From Fundicoccus ignavus (lineage in GTDB: Bacteria > Bacillota > Bacilli > Lactobacillales > Aerococcaceae): a stretch of 64,000 nucleotides of DNA. This document shows positions 27,037 to 36,093 of this stretch, in pieces (positions within the stretch are counted from its first letter, which is position 1; each line of letters opens with the position of its first letter). The stretch spans positions 1 to 64,000 of the forward strand of contig NZ_WJQT01000002.1 in assembly GCF_009659375.1 (NCBI RefSeq). Direction: 5' to 3'. The notes beneath the pieces were generated by a model. That model searched no databases, was not told the origin of the DNA, and saw only the letters and a program-made list of their open reading frames with translations. The position numbers were made by a program, and so were the translations under genes.

Positions 27037-28128
27037 ATGACAGTCTATAACTTTTCTGCAGGACCGGCAATACTACCAAAACCTGTGCTAGAACAAGCGA
27101 AAAATGAATTATTAAATTACAGAGGTAGCGAAATGTCCGTAATGGAGTTGAGTCATCGTTCCTCCCTATATGATAATATCATTAAAGAAGCAGAGGCTCT
27201 ATTAAGAGAGGTAATGGAGATTCCGGATAATTATCATGTGCTATTTCTTCAAGGTGGAGCTAGTTTGCAATTTAGCATGGTTCCTTTAAATTTAGCTGTA
27301 GGGAAAAAAGTTTTGTTCGTCAATACCGGTGCATGGGCAAAAAAAGCCATTGCGGCAGCAAAGAATGTAGCTGGAGTTGAAGTAGAAGTCATTGCTTCAA
27401 GCGAAGACAAAAACTTCTCATACATACCTGAAATTAATCCAGAAATGATTGATCAAGATGCGGCTTATTTACATATTACAACAAATGAAACAATTGGCGG
27501 TATTGCATTTAAGGAATTACCTACTACTGGAAAAGTTCCAATTGTAGCTGATATGTCTTCAAATATTTTGTCGAATGATTATAAAGTTGAAGATTTCGGT
27601 GTGATATACGCTGGAGCTCAAAAGAATATAGGGCCGGCCGGCTTAACAATCGTCATTATTCGTGATGATTTATTAAATGCTGAACCTGTTTTCGCACCCA
27701 TGTTAGATTATCGTGTACAAGTAGAAAATGAATCAATGTATAACACACCCGCAACATATAGCATTTACATTGCTAAATTAGTGTTTGAATGGTTAAAAAA
27801 TTTAGGTGGACAAGCTGAAATGTACCGCTTGAATCAATTAAAAGCAAAAATTCTCTATGATAAAATTGAAGCATCTCCATTGTTTAAGAGTCCTGTTTCA
27901 AAAGAAAATCGTTCAATTACGAATATTCCTTTTATTACTGGCGATAGTGAACTTGATAAACTCTTTTGTACTCAAGCTGAAGCGGCAGGTTTTAAGAATA
28001 TTAAGGGCCATCGCTCTGTTGGGGGTATGCGAGCGAGCATTTATAATGCCTTTCCGATTGAAGGAGTAGAGGCTTTGGTTGAATTTATGACACAGTTTGA
28101 ACTTGAAAATGGAAATGGAGCGAAGTAA
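27037..28128 (+). CDS. serC: phosphoserine aminotransferase
   Basis: 363-residue PLP enzyme converting 3-phosphohydroxypyruvate and glutamate to phosphoserine. Signature N terminus [15 protein letters not shown], phosphate-binding HRS in LSHRSSLYD and the PLP lysine in [12 protein letters not shown] are present. AAGGAG precedes the ATG. Its stop codon abuts the serA start with no intervening base, so the serCA operon is translationally coupled. TATAAT at 26962-26967 is the likely -10, leaving a leader of about 60 bases that can fold. No serB is seen in the window. Confidence 0.96.
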   Translation: MTVYNFSAGPAILPKPVLEQAKNELLNYRGSEMSVMELSHRSSLYDNIIKEAEALLREVMEIPDNYHVLFLQGGASLQFSMVPLNLAVGKKVLFVNTGAWAKKAIAAAKNVAGVEVEVIASSEDKNFSYIPEINPEMIDQDAAYLHITTNETIGGIAFKELPTTGKVPIVADMSSNILSNDYKVEDFGVIYAGAQKNIGPAGLTIVIIRDDLLNAEPVFAPMLDYRVQVENESMYNTPATYSIYIAKLVFEWLKNLGGQAEMYRLNQLKAKILYDKIEASPLFKSPVSKENRSITNIPFITGDSELDKLFCTQAEAAGFKNIKGHRSVGGMRASIYNAFPIEGVEALVEFMTQFELENGNGAK

Positions 28129-29313
28129 ATGTTTCAAATTAAAACGTTTAATGCAATTGCATCAGAAGGTATGAATCGCTTTGGGAAAGATAAATATGCA
28201 ATTAATGAATCAGATCAACCAGATGGTATTATTCTAAGAAGTCAGAATTTACATGATTTTACTTTACCAGAATCACTTCTAGCAATCGCACGTGCGGGTG
28301 CAGGAACCAATAATATCCCAGTACCGTTATGTACAGAAAAGGGTATTGTTGTGTTCAATACTCCTGGTGCGAATGCAAACGCAGTTAAGGAACTTGTTTT
28401 AACAAGTTTATTAACGAGTGTGAGACCTGTATTAGCAGGTGTAAATTGGGTGAAAACTCTTGAAGGTTCTGATATTGATACGCAAGTAGAAGCAAATAAG
28501 AAACAATTTGCTGGTAATGAACTCGTGGGTAAGAAACTGGGCGTTATTGGTTTAGGTTCAATTGGAGCGATGGTTGCCAATGATGCTTACCGTTTAGGCA
28601 TGGAAGTAATGGGCTATGATCCGTATGTATCAGTAGATACTGCTTGGAGTATTTCACGTCGGGTGCAACGTGCAACTGATCGTGATGAAGTATTCAAAAA
28701 CTGTGACTTTATCACAGTTCATGTGCCACTAACAGATGAAACCCGCAATTTAATTGGCGCAAATGAAATTTCAATGATGAAATCTACAGCCAAACTATTC
28801 AATTTTGCTAGAGGGGAAATCGTCGATACTGAGGCAGTCATTGCTGCTTTAAAAGAGGGACGTATTGGAGGCTATACTACTGATTTTCCAGAAGAAAAAT
28901 TGTTAGATTGTCCAAATGTTACAATGTTTCCTCACTTAGGTGCTTCTACTGAAGAAGCAGAGATTAACTGTGCGAAAATGGCAGCCAGAAATTTAAAACG
29001 ATATTTAGAAACGGGTAATATTAAGAACTCTGTCAATTTTCCTATGGTTGATATGGTATTTAATTCACCTTATCGAATTACCGTGGTGAATAAAAATGTT
29101 CCGAATGTATTGGGACAATTATCAACTAAAATCGCAAATGGTGGCATAAACATCGACAATATGATTAATCGAGGTAGAGGTGACTATGCGTATACACTAT
29201 TCGATATCAATGAGACAGATGTTGATAAAATAACAACTGTAGCTCAAACATTACACGATATTGATGAAGTAGTGCGCGTAAGAGTTATCCCACAACCTAC
29301 AAGTCAATATTAA
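28129..29313 (+). CDS. serA: D-3-phosphoglycerate dehydrogenase
   Basis: 394 residues. First committed step of serine synthesis, oxidising 3-phosphoglycerate with NAD. Visible are the Rossmann motif GLGSIGAMVAND, Arg in FNFARGEIVDTEA and catalytic His in FPHLGASTEEAE. A C-terminal ACT domain (about 320-390, RITVVNKNVPNVLGQL) may bind serine for feedback. It lacks the longer intervening domain of type I enzymes, as is usual for this shorter class. The ATG directly follows the serC stop. Confidence 0.95.
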   Translation: MFQIKTFNAIASEGMNRFGKDKYAINESDQPDGIILRSQNLHDFTLPESLLAIARAGAGTNNIPVPLCTEKGIVVFNTPGANANAVKELVLTSLLTSVRPVLAGVNWVKTLEGSDIDTQVEANKKQFAGNELVGKKLGVIGLGSIGAMVANDAYRLGMEVMGYDPYVSVDTAWSISRRVQRATDRDEVFKNCDFITVHVPLTDETRNLIGANEISMMKSTAKLFNFARGEIVDTEAVIAALKEGRIGGYTTDFPEEKLLDCPNVTMFPHLGASTEEAEINCAKMAARNLKRYLETGNIKNSVNFPMVDMVFNSPYRITVVNKNVPNVLGQLSTKIANGGINIDNMINRGRGDYAYTLFDINETDVDKITTVAQTLHDIDEVVRVRVIPQPTSQY

Positions 29314-29316
29314 TAA

Positions 29317-29353
29317 AAAAAACAGTAGCCTTTATTTGTGCTACTGTTTTTTC
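29317..29353 (+). terminator. terminator of serCA
   Basis: AAAAAACAGTAG (29317-29328) pairs with CTACTGTTTTTT (29341-29352). A strong terminator, and symmetric enough to work in both directions. Confidence 0.85.
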
Positions 29354-29370
29354 GTATTGTAAGGTATTTT

Positions 29371-29567
29371 AAGTTTTATGTTGATTTACAAAGCTTATTG
29401 TTTTCAAAGGCGTTGGTCGCTTTCAAAGACTTACGGTTGTGAGGACTTTTCCAGCTCAATCGGTTAGGCTCTGTCTATTTCACTTTGCTCTTAGGCAAAG
29501 CAAGTGATTCTATTAGTAGCGATGGATTGCAATTTTTTCCGATTTGGAAAACAAGTTGCTGAGCTAC
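29371..29567. repeat. dispersed palindromic repeat, copy D
   Basis: Begins AAGTTTTATGTTGATTTACA 19 bases after the serA terminator. It retains GGTCGCTTTCAAAG, TTTTCCAGCTCAATCGG and GGCTCTGTCTA, and ends GGAAAACAAGTTGCTGAGCTAC. The internal part has diverged in the same way as copy C (GTGATTCTATTAGTAGCGATGG), indicating a subfamily. Confidence 0.8.
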
Positions 29568-29627
29568 TCTTAATGGACTAAATAGAATTATTGAGGAGCA
29601 TGGTCGAGATTTTATTCTGTAGTTCAG

Positions 29628-29729
29628 AAAATCCAATTCAATGTTCAAACTTGCTGTTTGAGTTTGAACATTGAGGGCTTCAATCATCAAACTCAGACGC
29701 CGAGTTAACCCATTGAAAGATAAACATCA
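29628..29729. repeat. 102-bp direct repeat, unit 1
   Basis: Nearly identical to 29806-29907, offset 178 bases, with a few substitutions near the right end. Each unit contains a perfect 13-bp inverted repeat TCAATGTTCAAAC/GTTTGAACATTGA followed by CTCAGACGCCGAGTTAAC. It is unrelated to the large dispersed family. The surrounding 29568-30139 shows no gene that I can support. Confidence 0.8.
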
Positions 29730-29805
29730 CATGTAGGGTGGTACCTAGCACATATTTTTACCCTTGAAGTGTAATATTTCATCAGTTTTCATGGCTAAAT
29801 CAGTT

Positions 29806-29907
29806 AAAATCCAATTCAATGTTCAAACTTGCTGTTTGAGTTTGAACATTGAGGGCTTCAATCATCAAACTCAGACGCCGAGTTAACACATTGAAAAAGA
29901 AACATCA
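29806..29907. repeat. 102-bp direct repeat, unit 2
   Basis: Second unit of the pair, same orientation as unit 1, with the same 13-bp palindrome. Between the units is a non-repeated stretch of 76 bases. The origin is unknown. It may be a remnant of a duplicated regulatory or mobile sequence. Confidence 0.8.
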
Positions 29908-30139
29908 TTTGTAAAATGATGTCCAATTCATTTTTTATATTCTAGTTTAAGGGGATATACGTTTAGCGCTGATTTAAGAGGTCTTGTGCTTTCTTTAAGG
30001 ATAAATATTTGTACCACTTTTCCAAACTGAAACTCGTGGTAGTTCAGCGAAAAAGATCGAAATATATTAAGGATAATGAAGCTAGGCAAGCCATAAATGC
30101 TCAGAGTGTAGCTCGAGATTTTCAATTTGAAAAGTATAT

Positions 30140-31552
30140 TTACTGAAAACTTTGTTGCATCAATTGATAAAGTAATCGGATTGCTTTATCAATCTCTGTT
30201 TCTGGAATTGAAGAAAAACTAAGAAATAGCGCTTTTCCTTGAGGATACTGTTGGTCCAACATGTAATCTGATAGCATCGTAATTTTAATCCCTTCGAGTT
30301 GACAGAGCTGTTTGAATTGTTTCTCATGATAAGGTTTAGAAGGGATAAGCAATATATATAAACCAGCTTCCTCACCCAATATATCTGCATTAGAATCATT
30401 AACAAGAATACTTTTGATTAATTTTTCACGCTTTCTTTTATAGAAGCTTCTTGAACGATTAAGATGACTATCAAACTGACCAGAAGCCATAAATTTATAA
30501 ATTGCCCATTGATTAAGTGTGTTCAGACTACTAGTTAGGTTGCTTAAGATACTACGGTATAACGTTAGTAAATTTGGAGGTAAAACCATATAGCTAATAC
30601 GAGTTCCAGGTGAAATAATTCTAGAAAAACTTCCCATATAAATCACTTTATTTTGTTTGTCTAATTGCTTTAAAGGAGGGATAGGTATCCCAGAATATTT
30701 AAATTCACTATCATAATCATCCTCTATAATATAATGATTTTCACTTTGAAACGCCCACTCTAGGATGGCACGTCTTCTTTCTAGTGGCATTATATTTCCG
30801 GTAGGGAATTGATGATTAGGGGTTAAATACAATAACTGAGCTGGTGAAGTCAATAAAGCTTCTGGTTTCAGCCCCAATTCATCTAATGGAATTGGATGGA
30901 TTGTATAGCCGAGTCCCTTTAATAATTGACTAGCACCTAAGTATCCGGGAGATTCAGTACCAATATGTTTAATTGCTGGTAATAACTGGGTTACTAATTG
31001 AATTAGATACTGGCTACTAGGTCCAAGAATGATTTGATTGGCCTGACAAGGAATGCCTCGAGAATTATTTAAGTATTTTTGTAAAGTATAGCGCAATTCG
31101 AAAAGACCTTGAGGATGAGTTTGAAATAACAAATCTTCTGTATGTGTGTTTAACAAATCTTGATATATTTTCTTAAAACTTTTGAATGGATATAGGCTTT
31201 GATCAGGTATAGATTCAGTAAAATTATACCGATAAGAAGTTTGAATAATAGGTAACGAACAATCTTTTGTAATGTTAAGGGAATCTTCAGTTGGTTCACT
31301 TTGAAAGAGATACTTTACATCAGCGACAAAATATCCACTTCTCTCAATCGCTAGAATATAGCCCTCTGTTAATAATTGGTCATATGCATTGAGGACAGTG
31401 TTCTGACTAACCCCATTTAATTTTGCCATTTGTCTTTTGCTCATCAGCTTTTGCCCAGTTGTTAATTTTCCATTTTGAATTGCATCTTTAAGTTGCTTGT
31501 AAATTTGCAAGTATAAGGGTACCTCTGATTGATTTTGTAAATTCAACAACAT
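30140..31552 (-). CDS. MocR-type (GntR-HTH plus aminotransferase-like) regulator of vitamin B6 salvage
   Basis: 470 residues. The N-terminal winged HTH of the GntR family (about 10-75, KRQMAKLNGVSQNTVLNAYD) is joined to a fold-type I aminotransferase domain with LTPNHQFPTGNIMPLERR and EDDYDSEFKYSG. Divergent pyridoxal kinase and an ECF S component point to a PdxR-like PLP sensor. Oddly, the segment normally GTFSK-like, whose Lys holds PLP, reads GSFSRIISPGTR, with Arg in place of Lys. GGAGG precedes the ATG. The promoter is TTGAAA-17-TATAAT on the minus strand. Confidence 0.88.
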   Translation of the reverse strand: MLLNLQNQSEVPLYLQIYKQLKDAIQNGKLTTGQKLMSKRQMAKLNGVSQNTVLNAYDQLLTEGYILAIERSGYFVADVKYLFQSEPTEDSLNITKDCSLPIIQTSYRYNFTESIPDQSLYPFKSFKKIYQDLLNTHTEDLLFQTHPQGLFELRYTLQKYLNNSRGIPCQANQIILGPSSQYLIQLVTQLLPAIKHIGTESPGYLGASQLLKGLGYTIHPIPLDELGLKPEALLTSPAQLLYLTPNHQFPTGNIMPLERRRAILEWAFQSENHYIIEDDYDSEFKYSGIPIPPLKQLDKQNKVIYMGSFSRIISPGTRISYMVLPPNLLTLYRSILSNLTSSLNTLNQWAIYKFMASGQFDSHLNRSRSFYKRKREKLIKSILVNDSNADILGEEAGLYILLIPSKPYHEKQFKQLCQLEGIKITMLSDYMLDQQYPQGKALFLSFSSIPETEIDKAIRLLYQLMQQSFQ

Positions 31553-31584
31553 ATAAAAAGACCTCCATCCATTTTGTTGGTACC

Positions 31585-31613
31585 ATTATACTGTTCTAAT
31601 CTGGAGCTTTCAA
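31585..31613 (-). promoter_or_regulatory. promoter of the MocR-type regulator
   Basis: On the minus strand TTGAAA (31613-31608) and TATAAT (31590-31585) are spaced by exactly 17 bp. The spacer holds CTCCAG, which with ATCCAG at 31616-31621 forms the inverted repeat TCTGGA/TCCAGA (31600-31622), a candidate regulator site between the two divergent genes. Confidence 0.65.
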
Positions 31614-31666
31614 TAGATCCAGAAATTAATTAAACTATTAATAGTGAGTGATTGAGGAGGAACATT

Positions 31667-32524
31667 GTGAATAAGAAGTTGTTATTAGTAAATGATATGC
31701 CTGGTGCAGCGAAGGTGGCTGCAAATGTTAATTTTCCAGTTCTTTCTGCTGGTCAAATAGAAGTAGCAATATTACCAACTTTAATATTATCGAACTACGC
31801 TGGTAGTCCTGGACCGGTTGTTAAACATCAAATAGGTCAAGATTTTAATGCCATGTTGAATCACTGGGAGTTTTTGGGATTAAAATTCGACGCTATTCTA
31901 ACAGGATATTTCGGAGAAAGTAATCAAATTGATGAAATTATTTCTTATTATTTGAAGCAAAGCAATCAACCGAAATTATTGGTTGATCCTACAATGGGTG
32001 ATTTAGGAAAATTGTATAAAGGTTTTGATGCTCATGTAGTTGAGAAAATGACACGACTTATTCAATTTGCGGACTTGGTGATGCCCAATATAACAGAGGC
32101 TTGTTATTTAACGAATACACCCTATAAAGAAATCTTTACATTAGAAGAATTGACCGATATTGGAAATAAATTACTTGCACTTGGCGCAAAGAACGTAGCC
32201 ATCACTGGCGTTTCCGAAGTTGACACAAGTAATGATCAAATAGGATTCTATTTAATAAGAGAGAAACAAAAGCCTGTATTATTATCCCATCAAAGATTTC
32301 CAGATCGATTCTTTGGTACGGGAGACTTAGCTGTTAGTTTAATGGCAGTCTTTTACTTAGCAGGTTTTGATATTGAAGCGTCATTGGTTAAAACTGGAAA
32401 GTTGATTGAAGAAGTACTAAAAGTAACATTAGAAGTTGGCCAACCTAAAGAAGCAGGTTTGGTGTTTGAACCAATTTTAAGCGAATTATATTCAATGATT
32501 TTAAAAGAAAAGGAGTTAAATTAA
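31667..32524 (+). CDS. pdxY: pyridoxal/pyridoxamine kinase (PfkB superfamily)
   Basis: 285 residues from GTG 31667, with GAGGAGG 6 bases upstream. Ribokinase-like kinase with LVNDMPGAAKVA near the N terminus, VDPTMGDLGKLY, PNITEACYLT and the anion-hole motif FFGTGDLAVSLM whose Asp is the catalytic base. It phosphorylates pyridoxal, pyridoxamine or pyridoxine to make PLP or precursors. It is divergent from the MocR-type regulator and one base ahead of the ECF S component gene, together forming a B6 salvage unit. No de novo pdxST appears in the window. Confidence 0.88.
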   Translation: MNKKLLLVNDMPGAAKVAANVNFPVLSAGQIEVAILPTLILSNYAGSPGPVVKHQIGQDFNAMLNHWEFLGLKFDAILTGYFGESNQIDEIISYYLKQSNQPKLLVDPTMGDLGKLYKGFDAHVVEKMTRLIQFADLVMPNITEACYLTNTPYKEIFTLEELTDIGNKLLALGAKNVAITGVSEVDTSNDQIGFYLIREKQKPVLLSHQRFPDRFFGTGDLAVSLMAVFYLAGFDIEASLVKTGKLIEEVLKVTLEVGQPKEAGLVFEPILSELYSMILKEKELN

Positions 32525-32525
32525 A

Positions 32526-33071
32526 ATGAAAAAACAAACTAATACTTTTCAATTAATTGAAATTAGTATGTATGCTGCTTTAATTGTAGTAGCAATCTAC
32601 TTTGTGAGGATTCCAATGCCTACAGCGTTTGTGCATCCAGGGAATGCTTTGGTAATATTGGCAGTTTTACTAATGGGGTTTCGTAGAGGAGTAGTAGCAG
32701 CTTTATTAGGCTTATTTATTTTTGATGCTACTGCAGGTTATATCACATCCGTACCCTTTACTTTGTTAGAAAATTTTATCGTCTTAGTGGTTTTAGAAAT
32801 TATATATAAATATGGTTATCGCCGTGAAGATTATTTCCTATCAATTGTTAGTTTAGGTGTACTTGGAGCACTTACAAAAATAGTCGCTATTTTTATTAAA
32901 CATACTATAACCCAATTATTACTAGGCAATGCAACGGCTGCAGCTTTAAGTATTGCACTTAGCAAGATGCCAGCATCGTTTATGACTGGTGTCGTGACAG
33001 CAGTACTCGTTCCTTTGTTGTATTTTCCGATGAAGAAGGTAGTTGAAAGATTTCATCCAGTGGGCGAATAA
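32526..33071 (+). CDS. ECF transporter S component, probably for vitamin B6
   Basis: 181 residues with about six membrane helices and the S-component features HPGNALVILAVLLMGFRRG and ALTKI. S components bind a vitamin and dock on the shared EcfA-EcfA'-EcfT module, which is not encoded here. The substrate is inferred from coupling to the pyridoxal kinase (ATG one base after its stop, AAGGAG upstream) and the MocR regulator. It could be a PdxU-type protein. The substrate assignment rests on context only. Confidence 0.8.
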   Translation: MKKQTNTFQLIEISMYAALIVVAIYFVRIPMPTAFVHPGNALVILAVLLMGFRRGVVAALLGLFIFDATAGYITSVPFTLLENFIVLVVLEIIYKYGYRREDYFLSIVSLGVLGALTKIVAIFIKHTITQLLLGNATAAALSIALSKMPASFMTGVVTAVLVPLLYFPMKKVVERFHPVGE

Positions 33072-33111
33072 GTTTGTTGATGTCTTAACTGCGAATTTTT
33101 GTTTTTTGGCG

Positions 33112-33117
33112 TATAAT
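33112..33117 (+). promoter_or_regulatory. -10 of the 33162 gene
   Basis: TATAAT, 45 bases upstream of the ATG. No good -35 hexamer is visible at standard spacing. The gene is preceded by AAAGGAGG at 33147-33154. Confidence 0.45.
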
Positions 33118-33161
33118 AGACTAAAGAGGTAGTAAGTGTAGAGGCAAAGGAGGAGTTTTCA

Positions 33162-33851
33162 ATGAGAAATATTAAGTATTTGAAGCAAGTATTCAAAATT
33201 CGTCGCATCTTTACTCTAGTTATGATGTTAATAATCGGCTTATTAAGTATCCGTCATTTTATTCACGCTCAAGAATCGGTTGATGGTTTAGATTATGCGC
33301 CTAATGTTTTTTATCAAACCTACCAATATGAGGGTGAAGGAAATGAATTTGCTGGCTTTGAAACAACGTTACAGTACTTTCCAGACGAAAATGGTATCTA
33401 TCAATTTAGTGTGAGTAGCAGTGGAACTACCATTGTGTATATATACCAGATTACGTCGGATGGAATTTATGAATTGGCATATTTCCCAGAAACATATGAT
33501 AAGCAGGATCTCCGGCAACATGCGGATGCCAACGATGAATTGAAATCGTTGGTATTACCAGCTAAGCTCACAGTAGGACAAAAATTTAATCGTGGTTATC
33601 GAAATAATCAAGCTTATCAAGTTGTAGATATCCTTGATACATTCGAACTGCTAGATATTACTTACTATAATGTTGTAGTAATTGAACCCGTGAATCATCC
33701 AGAAGGCGCGACACAACGTTTTTATTATGCACCACATATTGGACACATTATGGATGAGTTCATTTTTACTGATGAAGAATCTTACCCGATTACTTCTAGT
33801 TTGTACACTTTAAGAGGCCCAACTTATATTTGGCCGACAGATTTTGATTAA
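33162..33851 (+). CDS. exported protein of unknown function
   Basis: 229 residues. A basic N terminus and hydrophobic stretch (about 15-33) end at HAQES, consistent with a signal peptide or an uncleaved anchor. The mature part is beta-rich, with many Tyr, Asp and Glu and a repeated YQ pattern, and has no Cys or motif I recognise. It has its own -10 and a strong terminator, so it is probably monocistronic. The next gene also encodes a protein with a large extracellular part. No function can be assigned. Confidence 0.7.
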   Translation: MRNIKYLKQVFKIRRIFTLVMMLIIGLLSIRHFIHAQESVDGLDYAPNVFYQTYQYEGEGNEFAGFETTLQYFPDENGIYQFSVSSSGTTIVYIYQITSDGIYELAYFPETYDKQDLRQHADANDELKSLVLPAKLTVGQKFNRGYRNNQAYQVVDILDTFELLDITYYNVVVIEPVNHPEGATQRFYYAPHIGHIMDEFIFTDEESYPITSSLYTLRGPTYIWPTDFD

Positions 33852-33857
33852 ATAGGT

Positions 33858-33904
33858 CAACATCCGATTGAAAGTTCTAGCTGACTTTTGATTGGATGTT
33901 TTTT
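33858..33904 (+). terminator. terminator of the 33162 gene
   Basis: AACATCCGATTGAAAGT pairs with ACTTTTGATTGGATGTT (a few mismatches), followed by a run of six T including the end of the arm. Confidence 0.85.
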
Positions 33905-33989
33905 CAAAAATAGGACTTAAGTCCGGATTGCTAAACAAGATGAATATGTTTACAATTAAAGAGTGTAGAATTAAATTAGGAGGTTTTGT

Positions 33990-35651
33990 ATGAAAGATGT
34001 AACCAATTCAGCTCAAACAAAAGATAAAAAGACTAAAAAACCTAGTGGACGTGTGCGTCTATTGTATATTATGCTGTTTATTATCATGGTAATTTATTAT
34101 TATGTGACTTTACCAGCATTTCATTATGCAGCCATTGATTTTTGGTTATTTATTCTAATCTTTTTAGCTGGAGTTTTAGTTATTGAAGTTCTTGCTGATA
34201 GCTCTAGTTTTATCTCTGAATTAAAAAGTGGCGATGTAAAGAACATTAATTGGCGTTCAGTACCGAAGAAATATTTAGCAATTATTTTACCATTACCAGT
34301 TTTATGGGTAATAGCTATGGTAGGAAATCTTATTTTCTCACCATTTTTCTTCGCTGAAAGTTACGCTAATATGATTCAAATTGAACAAGCAGATTTTGAA
34401 ACAGAATTCCCAGAAACAGACTTAAACCAGATCACGTTAATTGATCGTGATACAGCAACGCGATTAGGAAACCGTCATCTGGGTGCACTTACGAATTTAG
34501 TATCTCAATTCGAAGCTGCAGACGATTATACGCAGATTAACATTGAAAGTTATCCTTATCGTGTTACGCCATTAGAATACGCTGGATTCTTTAAATGGTT
34601 GAATAATTTTAGAGAAGGAATCCCTCACTATTTTAAAGTCGATAATGTAACTGGAACCGTAACGGTCGAAACGCCTGAACAACCAATTAAATATAGTTAT
34701 TCAGATAAATTTGGACGCGACGTCATGCGTAAATTACGATTTAGTAATCCATTTACTTTATTTGAATCACCAAATTTTGAAGTAGATGATGAGGGGAATC
34801 CGTATTATATTGCAACAACCTACACACGAAATTTCTTCTTACGAGAACCCGAAGCAAATGGTTTGATTACATTGAATGCGATGACAGGAGAAACAACCAA
34901 ATATTCGCTTGATGAAGTACCGGAATGGGTTGACCGTGTCCATAGTGCGGATCTAATTTTGCATCAACTTGAAATGAATGGTAAGTTCCAAGGTGGTTTT
35001 TGGAACTCAATTTTTTCAAAGGTTGGTGTTACGGAACCAACAGCTGGGTATAACTATTTACCAATCAATGATGATTTATACTTGTATACTGGGATTACTT
35101 CTGTTGTGTCAGATGAATCGAACATCGGATTTGTATTAGTTAATATGCGTACCAAAGATACTAAATTTTATCCGTTAAATGCTGCCGAAGAGTTTTCAGC
35201 TATGCAATCAGCTGAAGGTAGTGTACAGGAGACAGGATACGTCGCAACTTTTCCATTATTAATAAGTATTGAAGGTCGTCCGATGTATATCTTGAGTTTG
35301 AAGGATAGTTCAGGTTTAATTAAAGAATATGCTTTAGTTGATGTTCAAAATTATCAAAAAGTATACATTGAATCAAGTGTAGAACGATTAATGTTGAGTT
35401 ATGCTGAAGATAACCCAATTAATATTGAGGAAATTGAAACTGAAGAGGCACTTGAAACAATTCAAGGCCAAATTGAAGAAATTCAAGCGGTTGTAGTGGA
35501 TGGCAATACCATTTATTACTTTATGTTAGATGGTCATGTTTATCGCGCGAATATTAATTTGAACGAAGCTTTACCATTTATTGAAGCTGGTCAAGACGCT
35601 GAATTCATTACTACAGAAGATGGTGTGGTAAGAGAAATTCAATTCGATTAA
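33990..35651 (+). CDS. membrane-anchored protein with large extracellular domain, unknown function
   Basis: 553 residues. A Lys-rich cytosolic N terminus (1-22) is followed by three hydrophobic helices (about 25-45, 50-70, 100-120) and then about 430 residues that should lie outside. The outer part has recurring units such as NVTGTVTVETPEQP and NAMTGETTKYSL, each a strand pattern with a conserved TG, resembling PepSY-like or beta-propeller repeats, but I cannot assign a family. It is very acidic. AGGAGG precedes the ATG. It is flanked by terminators, so monocistronic. Confidence 0.7.
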   Translation: MKDVTNSAQTKDKKTKKPSGRVRLLYIMLFIIMVIYYYVTLPAFHYAAIDFWLFILIFLAGVLVIEVLADSSSFISELKSGDVKNINWRSVPKKYLAIILPLPVLWVIAMVGNLIFSPFFFAESYANMIQIEQADFETEFPETDLNQITLIDRDTATRLGNRHLGALTNLVSQFEAADDYTQINIESYPYRVTPLEYAGFFKWLNNFREGIPHYFKVDNVTGTVTVETPEQPIKYSYSDKFGRDVMRKLRFSNPFTLFESPNFEVDDEGNPYYIATTYTRNFFLREPEANGLITLNAMTGETTKYSLDEVPEWVDRVHSADLILHQLEMNGKFQGGFWNSIFSKVGVTEPTAGYNYLPINDDLYLYTGITSVVSDESNIGFVLVNMRTKDTKFYPLNAAEEFSAMQSAEGSVQETGYVATFPLLISIEGRPMYILSLKDSSGLIKEYALVDVQNYQKVYIESSVERLMLSYAEDNPINIEEIETEEALETIQGQIEEIQAVVVDGNTIYYFMLDGHVYRANINLNEALPFIEAGQDAEFITTEDGVVREIQFD

Positions 35652-35667
35652 CGTATAATCCTTAAGA

Positions 35668-35704
35668 CTCTTTACCTTTATTATTGATAGGTAAGGAGTT
35701 TTTA
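35668..35704 (+). terminator. terminator of the 33990 gene
   Basis: ACTCTTTACCT (35668-35678) pairs with AGGTAAGGAGT (35690-35700), followed by TTTT. Confidence 0.8.
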
Positions 35705-35728
35705 GTATAAGGGATGATAAATTTATAA

Positions 35729-35929
35729 TTGATTTATCGCGCTTTATTACAGGCTCTCATTGGTATGGTGGATTTTCAAGGCGGTGGTCGCTTCCTAGGC
35801 TTTATGACATTCGTGCTTATCCAGCTAAAATGTCTAGGTTTTGGCTAATTCGCTTTGCCTATACTCAGAGCTATCTACACCTATTGCCCTTGGTATCGCT
35901 TTGGAAAACCACCATGATTAACTACGCTG
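35729..35929. repeat. dispersed palindromic repeat, copy E
   Basis: Starts ATTGATTTATCGCGC, 24 bases after the terminator. It retains TTCAAGGCGGTGGTCGCTTC, GACATTCGTGCTTATCCAGC and AATTCGCTTTGCC, and ends CCGCTTTGGAAAACC-like followed by ACTACGCTGG. More diverged than copies A and B. It occupies most of the gap before the TPM-like gene. Confidence 0.8.
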
Positions 35930-36093
35930 GATTTTTCAACTTTGAGTAATGGTCTCTAATTAAAAGAAGAATGTTACAAAATCCTAAATATTTCGACCGC
36001 AGTTCGAGGGTGTAGTATAAGTGTTTAAAATTGACGTATTTTGAAAGCGTATGATATATTGAATTTGTATTGAACAGGAAGTGGGGTGATGAT

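Noticed and set aside
29731-29765. T-box-like sequence AGGGTGGTACC between the two 102-bp repeats
   Set aside because: The rest of the T-box motif (CGCG), a specifier region, a terminator stem and a downstream amino-acid gene are missing. At most a relic.
29628-29907. CRISPR array
   Set aside because: Only two long units with a 76-base spacer and no cas genes. The unit length (102) does not fit.
29928-30125. 65-codon minus-strand frame downstream of the MocR gene
   Set aside because: No ribosome site, no recognisable domain, and AT-rich composition like its surroundings.
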